NCBI GenBank assembly: GCA_038230735.1
Contig: JBBRMR010000017.1
Location: forward strand, 10,953 to 74,952
Reading direction: 5' to 3'
Origin: Arcicella sp038230735
GTDB taxonomy: Bacteria; Bacteroidota; Bacteroidia; Cytophagales; Spirosomataceae
DNA length: 64,000 nt
This document shows, one piece after another, positions 53,508-61,926 of the stretch. The notes under the pieces were generated by a model. That model saw only the letters and a list, made by a program, of their open reading frames with translations. It did no database searches and was not told where the DNA came from. How positions within the stretch are numbered: position 1 is the first letter of the stretch; each line of letters starts with the position of its first letter. A program made the position numbers and the translations under genes.

Positions 53508-53979
53508 GATACTTTTGTTTAAGTATGAATGGAAACGATAAATTAATGCTTGTTAGCAAGGAAGGAGATTGAAGGACTGAGTAGAATTTCCAATAAAGTG
53601 GAAAACAAAAATCGAGCCAAACTTATACTTTTATCGGAAGCGAAGGAATATTTTTTTATCAAATTTATACTTCAAATATTGCATATTTTATGTTTAAAAG
53701 CACTATTTTATTCGTATATTTTTTAAACTATTTTATATAGAGTATAAAATTTTCAACAATAATAGGGTATTGTTTTTTAATTTTTCCAGAAAAATGGAAT
53801 TCATTTCAAAACTCCTTAATTTAGATACTTTTCTGAAAGTCGCATTAATTCTTAGGTTTTAACATTCTGATTCAATATATTTGAGGTTGTGAAAAATACA
53901 AAAAACCTAATGAATATTTGTTACGCCTGCTTTCAAAAAATGAAATACCACATTTTAATATTGTCTTTTTAAATAAGCT
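53508..53979. other. Gene-free A+T-rich stretch
   Basis: This 472-bp gap between divergent genes contains no convincing promoter match. A 22-codon frame at 53794 (MEFISKLLNLDTFLKVALIL) and an AGGTT/AACCT pair near 53883-53911 are the only items seen. I assign no function. Confidence 0.4.
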
Positions 53980-56931
53980 ATGAAAGTATCTACCACTGAA
54001 CCCTTCCAGATTATCTATTCCATCCTCAATCATGAGTATCTGGGCTATCTTTTCGAGGCTTTTGTGATACAATTGGACGAAAACGGTAAATATACTTTGT
54101 TGAACCAAAACGTATCAATCAAAAACATCAAGGAGTTTAATAATGGGCTGGATGAACATGATTTTGAGCTGGTTAAACTGATTAATCTGCTTCAACCCGA
54201 AAATATTTATAAGAAATACGTTGGTACTAAAAAACGTACTGTAATTGATTTTTATTTGAAAGTTTTTGATGCTCAAAAAGGCGAAAAACCGATTCAGGAA
54301 CTCATTGCAAACTATATTGAGAAAATAAAAGCCGAAATGTTGCCCTTGCTTTTGGGCAAACAACTCTACATCATGGGCAGTGATGGCAACCCGATTTGGC
54401 AAAAAATTGAGGTATTGCCCGAGAAAGCTACTGTTTTATTTCACTTCATGCGGAATCCTGAAAACACCCATTATTTCCCGACCATAAAATACGCTGGACA
54501 AAAGGTTGATTTTCAGTATAAAAATGCCTTTATCGTCTGTGATGAACCTGCTTGGATGATTCTGGAAAATAAACTCTACCACTTTGCCAAAGATGTGGAT
54601 GGCAAGAAATTTCGTCCCTTTTTGAACAAAAGATTTATTGTCATTCCCAAAACCATTGAGGAGGATTATTACCGCAAATTTGTAACGTCAATTATCACCA
54701 TGTTTGATGTTCACGCCAAAGGTTTTGAGATTCGTTCAGAGACTCATTTATGCAAACCCATTTTGAATTTGGCGGAACAAAAAATGCTTCAAACCACCAT
54801 TTTTGATTCAGAAAGTGCGGAACTCCACCCGTCTGATAATCAGGGCAATGAAGATTCAGAAGTTATATTGTCTCTTTCTTTTCAGTATGGACAGTACGAA
54901 TTCAAATTTGATAGTTTTTCAGCTATGGCAAATGTCAGCATGGAAAGAAATGGTGATGATTATGTTTTTCATAAAGTCAGAAGAGATTTACAAAAAGAGA
55001 AAACAAACTTCATTTTGTTGAAAGAATTAGATTTAGAATTGAAAAGTGGTCGAATAATTTTATCAAAATCCGAGGCGTTTATGTGGTTGCAAAAAAACTA
55101 CGAAGCACTCAGCGAATCGGGTTTTGAAATTGTCCAAAACGTTGAGCATAATGGCAAGCGGTATTTCTTGGGATATTCTAAAATTGAGGTAAATATCGTA
55201 GAAGGAAATGACTGGTTTGACATTCACGCTAAGGTAATTTTTGGCGATTATGAGATTCCTTTTTTGAAGATTCGTAACCTCATTTTACAGAAAAAAAGAG
55301 AATTTATATTGCCCAATGGCGAGATTGCCGTAATCCCCGAAGTCTGGTTTTCTCAATATTCCGAATTATTTACTTTCATGGAACAAGATGCTGAAAATGA
55401 GCGATTTATCTTAAAAAAATATCATGTTTCATTAGTTCAAGATTTGCAAAATGATTCACTTGCCACGGCAGTTTTGAGTAGGAAATTAGAGAAATTACGG
55501 GACTTTGAGGAAATTCAAGATTATAAACTGCCCAAAGGATTTAAAGGTAGTCTTCGTCCCTATCAAAAAGCGGGTTATGACTGGATGAATTTCTTGAATT
55601 TATACCATTTTGGGGGTTGCCTTGCTGATGATATGGGGCTTGGAAAAACCGTGCAAACCCTTACACTTTTGCAAGCCCAAAAAGAGCAAAATATCAAGAT
55701 GCCGAGCTTGATTATCATGCCCACATCCTTGATTTACAATTGGGAAATGGAGGCAAAAAAATTCACGCCAAATCTCCGAATCCTAACTTACACAGGCACT
55801 TATCGGGACAAAAACGTTGAAAACTTTAAAGATTACGATGTCGTTTTGACTTCTTATGGCATCGTGAGAATTGATATTGATTTACTGAAAAACTACCAAT
55901 TTAATTACGTGATTTTGGATGAATCTCAGGCGATAAAAAATCCTTCTTCCTTCATCACAAAGGCGGTAATGCAACTGACCGTTCGCCACCGTTTGGTGCT
56001 GACGGGTACACCCCTCGAAAACAGCACGATGGACTTGTGGTCGCAAATGAATTTTATTAATCCTGGGCTATTGGGAACGCAACATTTTTTCAGAAATGAA
56101 TTTCAAATCCCGATTGAAAAAAAGGCGGATGATGGCAAATTGCAAAAGCTGTATTCTATCATCAAACCTTTTATGCTCAGAAGGCATAAATCTCAGGTAG
56201 CTAAGGACTTACCACCAAAAATTGAGGCAATTCATTACGCCCAAATGACCGAACAACAAGAGAAAGAATACGAAGAAGCGAAGTCATATTACCGTAATCA
56301 CATCCTTCAGCATATTGACTCACAAGGCATTGGTAAATCTCACATAGTGGTATTGCAGGGACTTACGAAATTGAGGCAGTTAGCTAATCATCCCCGCATG
56401 ACGGATAGGGATTATGAAGGCGATTCGGGAAAGTTGGAAGACGTTTTGCAAAAATTAGAAATCGTGATTGAAGAAGGGCATAAAGTATTGATTTTCAGTC
56501 AATTTGTCAAACATCTTGACCTTTTCAGAGAACACCTTGACCGGTCTTCGTGTGCGTATGCGTACTTAGATGGTAGCACAACCGACCGACAGGCACAAGT
56601 GGAATTATTCCAAAATAATGCAACCATAAAAATCTTTTTGATTTCGCTAAAAGCGGGTGGTTTGGGCTTAAATCTCACCGCCGCCGATTATGTATTTATT
56701 TTAGACCCCTGGTGGAATCCCGCCATCGAAGCCCAAGCGGTGGATAGAGCTCATAGAATCGGTCAGGTAAACACGGTTTTTACCTACAAATTCATTACAA
56801 AAAACACGGTGGAAGAAAAGATTTTAGCCTTGCAAAACAGCAAAAAACGTTTGGCAAATGAGTTGATAACCACAGAGGAGAGTTTTGTGAAGTCTTTAAG
56901 CAAAAATGATGTGTTGGCTTTGTTGGAGTAG
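53980..56931 (+). CDS. SNF2-family helicase/ATPase
   Basis: The 983-residue protein has an N-terminal region of about 520 residues without recognised motifs, then a Swi2/Snf2 double RecA-like core. Motif I is DDMGLGKTVQTLTLL (about 550), motif II is DESQ (DESQAIKNPSS), motif III is LTGTPLENS. Motif V is GGLGLNLTAADYV and motif VI is QAVDRAHRIGQ. The gene resembles chromosomal SNF2 proteins of Bacteroidota rather than a defence helicase: no nuclease or methylase is adjacent. It would move along or remodel DNA-protein complexes using ATP. It precedes hicAB, which starts 108 bp downstream with its own promoter. Confidence 0.92.
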   Translation: MKVSTTEPFQIIYSILNHEYLGYLFEAFVIQLDENGKYTLLNQNVSIKNIKEFNNGLDEHDFELVKLINLLQPENIYKKYVGTKKRTVIDFYLKVFDAQKGEKPIQELIANYIEKIKAEMLPLLLGKQLYIMGSDGNPIWQKIEVLPEKATVLFHFMRNPENTHYFPTIKYAGQKVDFQYKNAFIVCDEPAWMILENKLYHFAKDVDGKKFRPFLNKRFIVIPKTIEEDYYRKFVTSIITMFDVHAKGFEIRSETHLCKPILNLAEQKMLQTTIFDSESAELHPSDNQGNEDSEVILSLSFQYGQYEFKFDSFSAMANVSMERNGDDYVFHKVRRDLQKEKTNFILLKELDLELKSGRIILSKSEAFMWLQKNYEALSESGFEIVQNVEHNGKRYFLGYSKIEVNIVEGNDWFDIHAKVIFGDYEIPFLKIRNLILQKKREFILPNGEIAVIPEVWFSQYSELFTFMEQDAENERFILKKYHVSLVQDLQNDSLATAVLSRKLEKLRDFEEIQDYKLPKGFKGSLRPYQKAGYDWMNFLNLYHFGGCLADDMGLGKTVQTLTLLQAQKEQNIKMPSLIIMPTSLIYNWEMEAKKFTPNLRILTYTGTYRDKNVENFKDYDVVLTSYGIVRIDIDLLKNYQFNYVILDESQAIKNPSSFITKAVMQLTVRHRLVLTGTPLENSTMDLWSQMNFINPGLLGTQHFFRNEFQIPIEKKADDGKLQKLYSIIKPFMLRRHKSQVAKDLPPKIEAIHYAQMTEQQEKEYEEAKSYYRNHILQHIDSQGIGKSHIVVLQGLTKLRQLANHPRMTDRDYEGDSGKLEDVLQKLEIVIEEGHKVLIFSQFVKHLDLFREHLDRSSCAYAYLDGSTTDRQAQVELFQNNATIKIFLISLKAGGLGLNLTAADYVFILDPWWNPAIEAQAVDRAHRIGQVNTVFTYKFITKNTVEEKILALQNSKKRLANELITTEESFVKSLSKNDVLALLE

Positions 56932-56954
56932 GAACAATAAAAAAAGCAAAATAA

Positions 56955-56986
56955 TTTGGAAATAAGTAGCAAATATGCTACCTTTG
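56955..56986 (+). promoter_or_regulatory. hicAB promoter
   Basis: TTTG (56955-56958), 20 bp, then TACCTTTG (56979-56986) gives a full -33/-7 match with normal spacing. It lies 53 bp upstream of the hicA ATG. Confidence 0.65.
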
Positions 56987-57039
56987 TTCTAAATATGTTC
57001 TATTAATTAATTTTTTATAATTTCCACCTATATATTGAT

Positions 57040-57225
57040 ATGAATGCAAAACAGCTTATCAAATTTTTAGAATCAAACGATTGGTTCGAGGTTCGTCAGA
57101 GAGGCAGCCACAAAATCTTCAAACACGAAGAAATTTCAGAAACCCTTTCAGTCCCAGATCACGGGACAAAAGATTTAGGTAAAGGGTTAGTTAATTCTAT
57201 TTTAAAAACCGCAGGTTTGAAATAG
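57040..57225 (+). CDS. hicA: HicA-type mRNA interferase toxin
   Basis: The 61-residue protein is a HicA RNase: LIKFLESNDWFEVRQRGSHK contains the catalytic-type His24, and the C-terminus (DLGKGLVNSILKTAG) forms the expected helix. The dsRBD-like fold cleaves mRNA independently of codons in characterised members. The gene is intact and leads the operon, with hicB downstream. This is the only toxin in the window without an obvious lesion. Confidence 0.88.
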   Translation: MNAKQLIKFLESNDWFEVRQRGSHKIFKHEEISETLSVPDHGTKDLGKGLVNSILKTAGLK

Positions 57226-57357
57226 ATTAGAATTTTTTACTTGTGTTAATCCTTCCTTTGAAAATCCAAAATTTAGCAAATTTTGTAAATAAATAGAAGA
57301 GACATATGAGTGTGTCTAATGAGTTCTTATAATTAACTTTTAAAAGTTCTTAACAAA

Positions 57358-57765
57358 ATGACATTAAACGTAATAGTAGAAAGAGACGAAGATGGAGATA
57401 TTTTCGCTCGTATGAAAGGGTCTGGATTCTTATTGACCACAGTAGGAAAAGACATGGAAGAGATAGAATTTAATCTCAAAGATTTATTAGAAGATTATCT
57501 TGAAAATGAAGGGAAAGACAATTTAGACTGGAAGAGCCTGACTATCAATGATATAGCCTTTGAATATGAATATGATTTAAGTGTATTTTTTGAAAGTTTT
57601 GATATGCTAAAAATCAGTTCAGTGGCTGGCAAGGCGGGAATAAATGCTTCACTAATGCGTCAATATGCGTCAGGAGTTAAGCATCCTTCACGCCAACAAG
57701 TCGCTAAAATTGAGCAAACTCTTCATGGTTTAGGCGAGTCTTTGAGACAAATTCGTTTGGTTTAG
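57358..57765 (+). CDS. hicB: HicB-type antitoxin with C-terminal HTH
   Basis: The 135-residue protein starts with the degenerate RNase H-like fold of HicB (LNVIVERDEDGDIFARMKG) and ends with a helix-turn-helix of Cro type (KISSVAGKAGINASLMRQYA, then SRQQVAKIEQTLHG). It should neutralise HicA and bind its own promoter. The 132-bp distance from hicA is long for this family; no separate promoter was found in that gap, so coexpression from the hicA promoter is likely. Confidence 0.82.
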   Translation: MTLNVIVERDEDGDIFARMKGSGFLLTTVGKDMEEIEFNLKDLLEDYLENEGKDNLDWKSLTINDIAFEYEYDLSVFFESFDMLKISSVAGKAGINASLMRQYASGVKHPSRQQVAKIEQTLHGLGESLRQIRLV

Positions 57766-57833
57766 TGTTACCCATTTAATCATTATCTAATTTGACAATG
57801 TTAGAATAGCTTCAATGTTAAACACAAAATCTA

Positions 57834-58163
57834 ATGCAAAAGAAAGAAACATTTCAAGACATTATAGACGGAGACAGCCCAGTTTTAGTGGATTTTTTCG
57901 CCACTTGGTGTGGTCCTTGCAAAACGATGTCACCAATTTTGGAGTCATTTTCCAAACAAATGGGCGACCGTGTGAGGGTCATCAAAATTGATGTTGATAA
58001 AGCCACGGCTACGGCGGGAACGTATAAAATTCAAAGCGTTCCAACGTTGATTTTATTTCAGAAAGGAGCAATTTTGTGGCGAGCTTCGGGAGTGGTTCAG
58101 AAACAGACTTTGGAGAATATTATTAAAGAATTGACGGTCAAAACTTATCAAGAAGAGCAATAA
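57834..58163 (+). CDS. trxA: Thioredoxin
   Basis: The 109-residue cytoplasmic thioredoxin has the active site ATWCGPCKTM (Cys26, Cys29), the buried Asp of PVLVDFF and the cis-Pro loop SVPTLILF. It reduces protein disulfides and peroxiredoxins with electrons from thioredoxin reductase. A second thioredoxin-fold protein at 31714 is exported, so the two act in different compartments. The next gene starts 35 bp downstream and is probably cotranscribed. Confidence 0.92.
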   Translation: MQKKETFQDIIDGDSPVLVDFFATWCGPCKTMSPILESFSKQMGDRVRVIKIDVDKATATAGTYKIQSVPTLILFQKGAILWRASGVVQKQTLENIIKELTVKTYQEEQ

Positions 58164-58198
58164 ATCCGCCCAATTTAAAATCATTAAACAAATCAAAA

Positions 58199-58693
58199 AT
58201 GTTAATTCCTTTTAATAAAATGCCTGACCATGCTCGGCTGTGGGTATATCAGGCAGATAGAAATTTGAGTGATGCTGAGGTGCAATATATTCAGCAAACG
58301 CTTGATGCTCAGATAAATAATTGGGCGGCTCACGGTGCTGCGTTGGTAGGTGCGGCTACGGTATTGCACAAAAGATTTGTCATTGTTTCAGTGGATGAAA
58401 ATCATAATCAGGCTTCGGGCTGTTCGATTGATGCTTCGACTAATTGGCTCAAAAACTTAGGGGCTGAAATGAGCCTAAATTTCTTTGACCGCTCGGTGGC
58501 GTATATAGAGGGAGATGAAATAAAAACGGTGGAAATGTTGAAAATTAAAATACTCGTTGCCGAAGGAATCCTTACGCCAGATACGCTGATTTTCAATAAC
58601 TTAGTGCCAGATATGGGCGAGTTCAATAAGGCTTGGAACGTATCGGCGGGAGATTCTTGGATGAAAAGATATTTTCAAGTGGCAACCGTTTAG
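58199..58693 (+). CDS. Conserved Bacteroidota protein, function unknown
   Basis: The 164-residue protein begins LIPFNKMPDHARLWVYQADR and contains LHKRFVIVSVDENHNQASGC, a phrase conserved in a family that databases often label ABC transporter ATPase. No Walker A or B motif is present, so that label is not supported. The conserved segment with Cys, Ser and Asp (ASGCSIDAS) could be a metal or nucleotide site, but this is speculation. It lies between trxA and the methionine-sulfoxide reductase gene and is likely cotranscribed with both. Confidence 0.65.
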   Translation: MLIPFNKMPDHARLWVYQADRNLSDAEVQYIQQTLDAQINNWAAHGAALVGAATVLHKRFVIVSVDENHNQASGCSIDASTNWLKNLGAEMSLNFFDRSVAYIEGDEIKTVEMLKIKILVAEGILTPDTLIFNNLVPDMGEFNKAWNVSAGDSWMKRYFQVATV

Positions 58694-58728
58694 TTCCACT
58701 GTTCCCTAAAACCTAACCCCTCAATAAA

Positions 58729-59214
58729 ATGGCAGAGAGCTTATCGATACCAATAACAACAAATCGAAAAAAAATTTATGATAGTTTAGTTCCTCAAATT
58801 CAGGCACTTACTACTGGTGAATCCAATTTAACGGCGAACCTTGCTAATATCTCAGCCGCCTTAAAAGAGGCTTTTGGTTTCTTCTGGGTTGGGTTTTATT
58901 TGAAGCAAGAAAGTCAATTGGTTTTAGGACCCTTTCAAGGTTCGATTGCCTGTACTCGTATTAATTTTGATAGGGGGGTATGTGGACATTGTTACACTAC
59001 CAAAAAAGTAGTGCTTGTGCCTGATGTAGAGACTTTCCCTGGGCATATTGCTTGCTCGTCCGCCTCAAAATCCGAAATCGTTTTACCTGCTTTTGATAAA
59101 AATGGTGAGGTTTTCTTAGTCCTTGATGTGGATTCTGATGAATTGAATGATTTTTCAGAAATTGATGCCGAAGGGCTTTCAAGGGTGATGAGAATTATTG
59201 AAGACTTGGTTTGA
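58729..59214 (+). CDS. msrC: Free methionine-(R)-sulfoxide reductase (GAF domain)
   Basis: The 161-residue GAF-domain enzyme reduces free methionine-R-sulfoxide, using thioredoxin as electron donor. The three catalytic-type cysteines are Cys75 (GSIACTRI), Cys85 (GVCGHCY) and Cys109 (HIACSSAS). Spacing matches the fRMsr family and separates it from signalling GAF domains. A fourth Cys at 88 is additional. The linkage with trxA two genes upstream fits the electron supply. A short heptad-type run (CCCTAAA, ACCTAAC) lies in the 35-bp gap before it. Confidence 0.9.
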   Translation: MAESLSIPITTNRKKIYDSLVPQIQALTTGESNLTANLANISAALKEAFGFFWVGFYLKQESQLVLGPFQGSIACTRINFDRGVCGHCYTTKKVVLVPDVETFPGHIACSSASKSEIVLPAFDKNGEVFLVLDVDSDELNDFSEIDAEGLSRVMRIIEDLV

Positions 59215-59249
59215 TTTTATTATCAAAATTTACGTCATTTATTGAAACT

Positions 59250-59284
59250 AAAAAATCCACTCCAATATGAAGAGTGAACTTTTT
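59250..59284 (-). terminator. Weak terminator after aquaglyceroporin gene
   Basis: CACTC and GAGTG pair around 9 nt, with a T run on the minus strand. The stem is short, so this is uncertain. Confidence 0.4.
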
Positions 59285-59304
59285 ATTAATTAAAATATTT
59301 CTCC

Positions 59305-60006
59305 CTAAATCATCTTCAAAATCAAAGCCCCCGCCACTGCCCCAGCGATAGGTCCCGCCACTGGAATCCAAGCATAAGACCAATCTGATGAACCTTTGCC
59401 TGCAATCGGTAGAATGGCATGAGCAATCCTGGGTCCCAAATCACGGGCGGGATTGGTAGCGTAACCTGTTGAACCACCCAAAGACAAACCAACCGCCCAA
59501 ACTAATATTCCTACTTTGAAGGGTCCCAGTCCCGATTCGATTGAACCAAACGAACCAAGGGCAATAATGATTAATGCTGAAGCGATAAATTCTGCCGTGA
59601 AATTTGGTACAACCGTTCTGACGGCGGGTGCGGTACTGAAACAAGCCAATTTTAGACTTTTATCCTCCGTAATTGCCCAGTGAGGAAAATACTGCAACCA
59701 CACCAACGTAGAACCGAACATTGCACCCATAATTTGAGCGAAAATAAACATCACTGCATTACTCCAATTGCCAGTTTTTACGGCTTCTGCAACTGTAACA
59801 ATAGGGTTGAGGTGGGCGGCAGGGCTACCAAATTTCGTGGCAACGAAAATAGCAATCGTAACGGCAAATGCCCAAGCCGAAGCAATAACCATCCATCCTC
59901 CGCCTTCGCCCTTCGAGCCTTTGAGTAATACATTGGCAACTACGCCATTTCCTAAATAAATTAATACGGCAGTGCCGACAAACTCGCCTAAAAATTCTGA
60001 TGTCAT
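59305..60006 (-). CDS. glpF: Aquaglyceroporin (MIP family)
   Basis: From the ATG at 60006 (MTSEFLGEFVGTAVLIYLGN) the product is 233 residues. A start at 60132 adds unrelated sequence. Six hydrophobic helices and both half-helix loops are present: the second is the standard NPARD, where the Asp after Arg is typical of glycerol-permeable members. The first is NPIVT in AAHLNPIVTVAEA instead of the normal NPA. The Ile replacement is a rare variation at the pore-forming position. No glpK or glpD is nearby; glycerol is inferred from family resemblance. Confidence 0.88.
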   Translation of the reverse strand: MTSEFLGEFVGTAVLIYLGNGVVANVLLKGSKGEGGGWMVIASAWAFAVTIAIFVATKFGSPAAHLNPIVTVAEAVKTGNWSNAVMFIFAQIMGAMFGSTLVWLQYFPHWAITEDKSLKLACFSTAPAVRTVVPNFTAEFIASALIIIALGSFGSIESGLGPFKVGILVWAVGLSLGGSTGYATNPARDLGPRIAHAILPIAGKGSSDWSYAWIPVAGPIAGAVAGALILKMI

Positions 60007-60164
60007 GTTTTCTTGTGGTTTTGGTTTTTTGGAAGAATTAATAGTACAAATTAAAGCAAAAAGATTGAGAAAATGAGTTTTGAAATGATAGCTTTGAGTA
60101 ATGAAAAAAAAATCACTTTCGGCATTGACCAAATTTTCGTATTTTTGAGTAATAGAATTCTGTG

Positions 60165-60243
60165 AACTTTCAGCTTTGGGCTGTCAGCAATCAGTTTTCA
60201 TATTTACACAATTTATTTCTGAAAATCCGAAAGCCGAAAGCAA
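60165..60243. repeat. Inverted heptad repeat pair before ruvB
   Basis: ACTTTCA, GCTTTGG, GCTGTCA, GCAATCA, GTTTTCA on the left and TGAAAAT, CCGAAAG, CCGAAAG on the right are complementary. The element ends 10 bp before the ruvB start codon. Confidence 0.7.
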
Positions 60244-60252
60244 ATTTCACCC

Positions 60253-61278
60253 ATGCGAGAAGACTATTTAAAAGGAGAAACCGAATCCCTTACCCCCGTA
60301 GAAAAAGACATCGACCGTGCCTTGCGTCCCTTAACGTTTAGCGATTTTGCGGGTCAAGATAAAATATTAGAAAATTTAAAGGTTTTTGTGGGGGCAGCTC
60401 GGCAAAGAGAAGAAGCCCTCGATCATGTTTTGTTGCACGGACCTCCTGGTTTGGGCAAAACTACGCTGTCTAATATTGTAGCTAACGAACTGAAAGCCAA
60501 CATCAAAATTACATCAGGACCAGTTTTGGATAAACCCTCTGACTTGGCGGGTTTATTGACTAATCTGCAACCTTATGATGTGCTTTTCATTGACGAAATC
60601 CACCGATTGAATCCCATTGTGGAAGAATATTTGTATTCGGCAATGGAGGATTATAAGATTGATATTCTCTTAGATTCGGGTCCAAATGCCCGAAGCGTTC
60701 AGATTTCGTTGAACCCTTTTACGCTTATCGGGGCAACTACACGGGCGGGAATGCTTACCTCACCTTTACGGGCAAGGTTCGGAATCAATTGCCGATTAGA
60801 ATATTATGATGCCAAATTATTGACCAGCATCGTGAAGCGTTCGGCAGAAATTTTGAATACGCCCATTGACGAAGAAGGAGCATATGAAATTGCGAGAAGA
60901 AGTAGAGGAACGCCAAGGATTGCTAATAATTTATTACGTAGAACCCGTGATTTTGCCCAAATGAAAGGCAACGGACGTATTACGGTAGAGATTGCAGAAA
61001 TGGCTCTGTTGGCTTTGGACGTAGATAAAAATGGTTTGGACGAAATGGACATTCGTATCTTGACGACTATTGTTGAGAAATTTAAGGGCGGTCCCGTGGG
61101 GCTTTCAACCATCTCAACCGCCTGTGGTGAAGAAGCCGAAACCATCGAAGAAGTTTACGAGCCATTCTTGATTCAAGAAGGATTTTTGAAACGTACTTCC
61201 CGTGGGCGAGAAGCCACCGAAAGAGCTTATATTCACTTGGGGATTGTGCCTAAGTATCGGGCGGAGACTTTGTTTTGA
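60253..61278 (+). CDS. ruvB: Holliday-junction branch-migration ATPase RuvB
   Basis: RuvB is the hexameric motor that drives branch migration with RuvA. The 341-residue AAA+ protein has LRPLTFSDFAGQDKI, Walker A GPPGLGKT (63-70), Walker B LFIDEIHRLN, sensor GATTRAG, and the C-terminal winged helix with GPVGLSTISTACGEE and KRTSRGREAT. ruvA and ruvC are not adjacent, as is common in this phylum. A strong terminator follows. Confidence 0.97.
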   Translation: MREDYLKGETESLTPVEKDIDRALRPLTFSDFAGQDKILENLKVFVGAARQREEALDHVLLHGPPGLGKTTLSNIVANELKANIKITSGPVLDKPSDLAGLLTNLQPYDVLFIDEIHRLNPIVEEYLYSAMEDYKIDILLDSGPNARSVQISLNPFTLIGATTRAGMLTSPLRARFGINCRLEYYDAKLLTSIVKRSAEILNTPIDEEGAYEIARRSRGTPRIANNLLRRTRDFAQMKGNGRITVEIAEMALLALDVDKNGLDEMDIRILTTIVEKFKGGPVGLSTISTACGEEAETIEEVYEPFLIQEGFLKRTSRGREATERAYIHLGIVPKYRAETLF

Positions 61279-61284
61279 GAAGGG

Positions 61285-61318
61285 AAAAGCGAGCTGATTA
61301 TTGGCTCGCTTTTTTTAA
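61285..61318 (+). terminator. Strong terminator after ruvB
   Basis: AAAAGCGAGC pairs with GCTCGCTTTT around 9 nt, followed by seven T. Confidence 0.85.
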
Positions 61319-61378
61319 TAAAATATTAACAGTAAAGTTTTATCCAATTTTCATAATGAATGAATCAATCTTATTTTA

Positions 61379-61693
61379 TCAGCGTTTCGTATAAACTGCA
61401 TACCAAAACTCATCTATTTGAACCCGCTGTAAGTATGTATCGTGTTCTAAACAGAGACTAATTTGGGCAACATGGTTAGCGGCTCGCAATAACTACCGTT
61501 TTTGTGTTTCGAAACTGACACCAGTTATACGCTGAATGGCTCGCTGTTCTTTACCTTCGCTTAAATCTTTCAATACACTCACAATCAAAGATTTATTGCT
61601 ACGAAGGTCATAAAAAGTATCTTTCGTAATGACCCAAAGAGTATTACAACCATTGCAATATACCTGATTTTTATTTGAACTTAATGTGTACAT
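61379..61693 (-). pseudogene. IS1-like transposase remnant
   Basis: The first frame (ATG at 61693) gives a zinc-ribbon-like start (QVYCNGCNTLW) and a helix-turn-helix (RAIQRITGVSFETQKR), ending at 61493. In another frame the DNA continues as LLRAANHVAQISL and LQRVQIDEFWYAV, ending at a TGA (61379-61381). The VQIDEFW phrase is the first catalytic Asp region of IS1-family enzymes. The remaining DDE domain is absent and no inverted terminal repeats were seen. At least one frameshift and a 3' truncation are present. Confidence 0.7.
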
Positions 61694-61744
61694 ATATTAA
61701 TAAATTTGTGCAGATAGAGAGCAAGCAATTGATATAATTGCATA

Positions 61745-61776
61745 AAAAAAGACCTACATTTTGCAGGTCTTTTTTG
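61745..61776. terminator. Bidirectional terminator hairpin
   Basis: AAAAAAGACCT pairs with AGGTCTTTTTT around 9 nt. It lies upstream of the IS1 remnant, so it may belong to a lost gene or the original insertion site. Confidence 0.7.
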
Positions 61777-61872
61777 TTGGTATCTTTCGGGTATATTGTT
61801 AAAACGTTTTGCAGAGAAAAAAGTTTTATGCTTGAAAAATAGTAAGATAGTTTTTCATTTTAATTTTATCAC

Positions 61873-61905
61873 AGGGAAGTCGTCCTTAAAAAGGACGGCT
61901 TCCCT
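61873..61905. terminator. Hairpin after heptose-kinase gene
   Basis: A 15-bp near-perfect stem (AGGGAAG-CGTCCTT arms, 3-nt loop) lies 22 bp after the kinase stop. No T run follows directly, so it may instead be an RNA-stability element. Confidence 0.55.
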
Positions 61906-61926
61906 AAATCTATAATACCTATGTAT

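Noticed and set aside
53980..57765. Defence island formed by SNF2 helicase and hicAB
   Set aside because: The helicase resembles housekeeping members, hicAB has its own promoter, and no nuclease, methylase or ATPase partner is present.
58199..58693. ABC transporter ATPase
   Set aside because: The label is used for homologues, but no Walker A, signature or Walker B motif is present.
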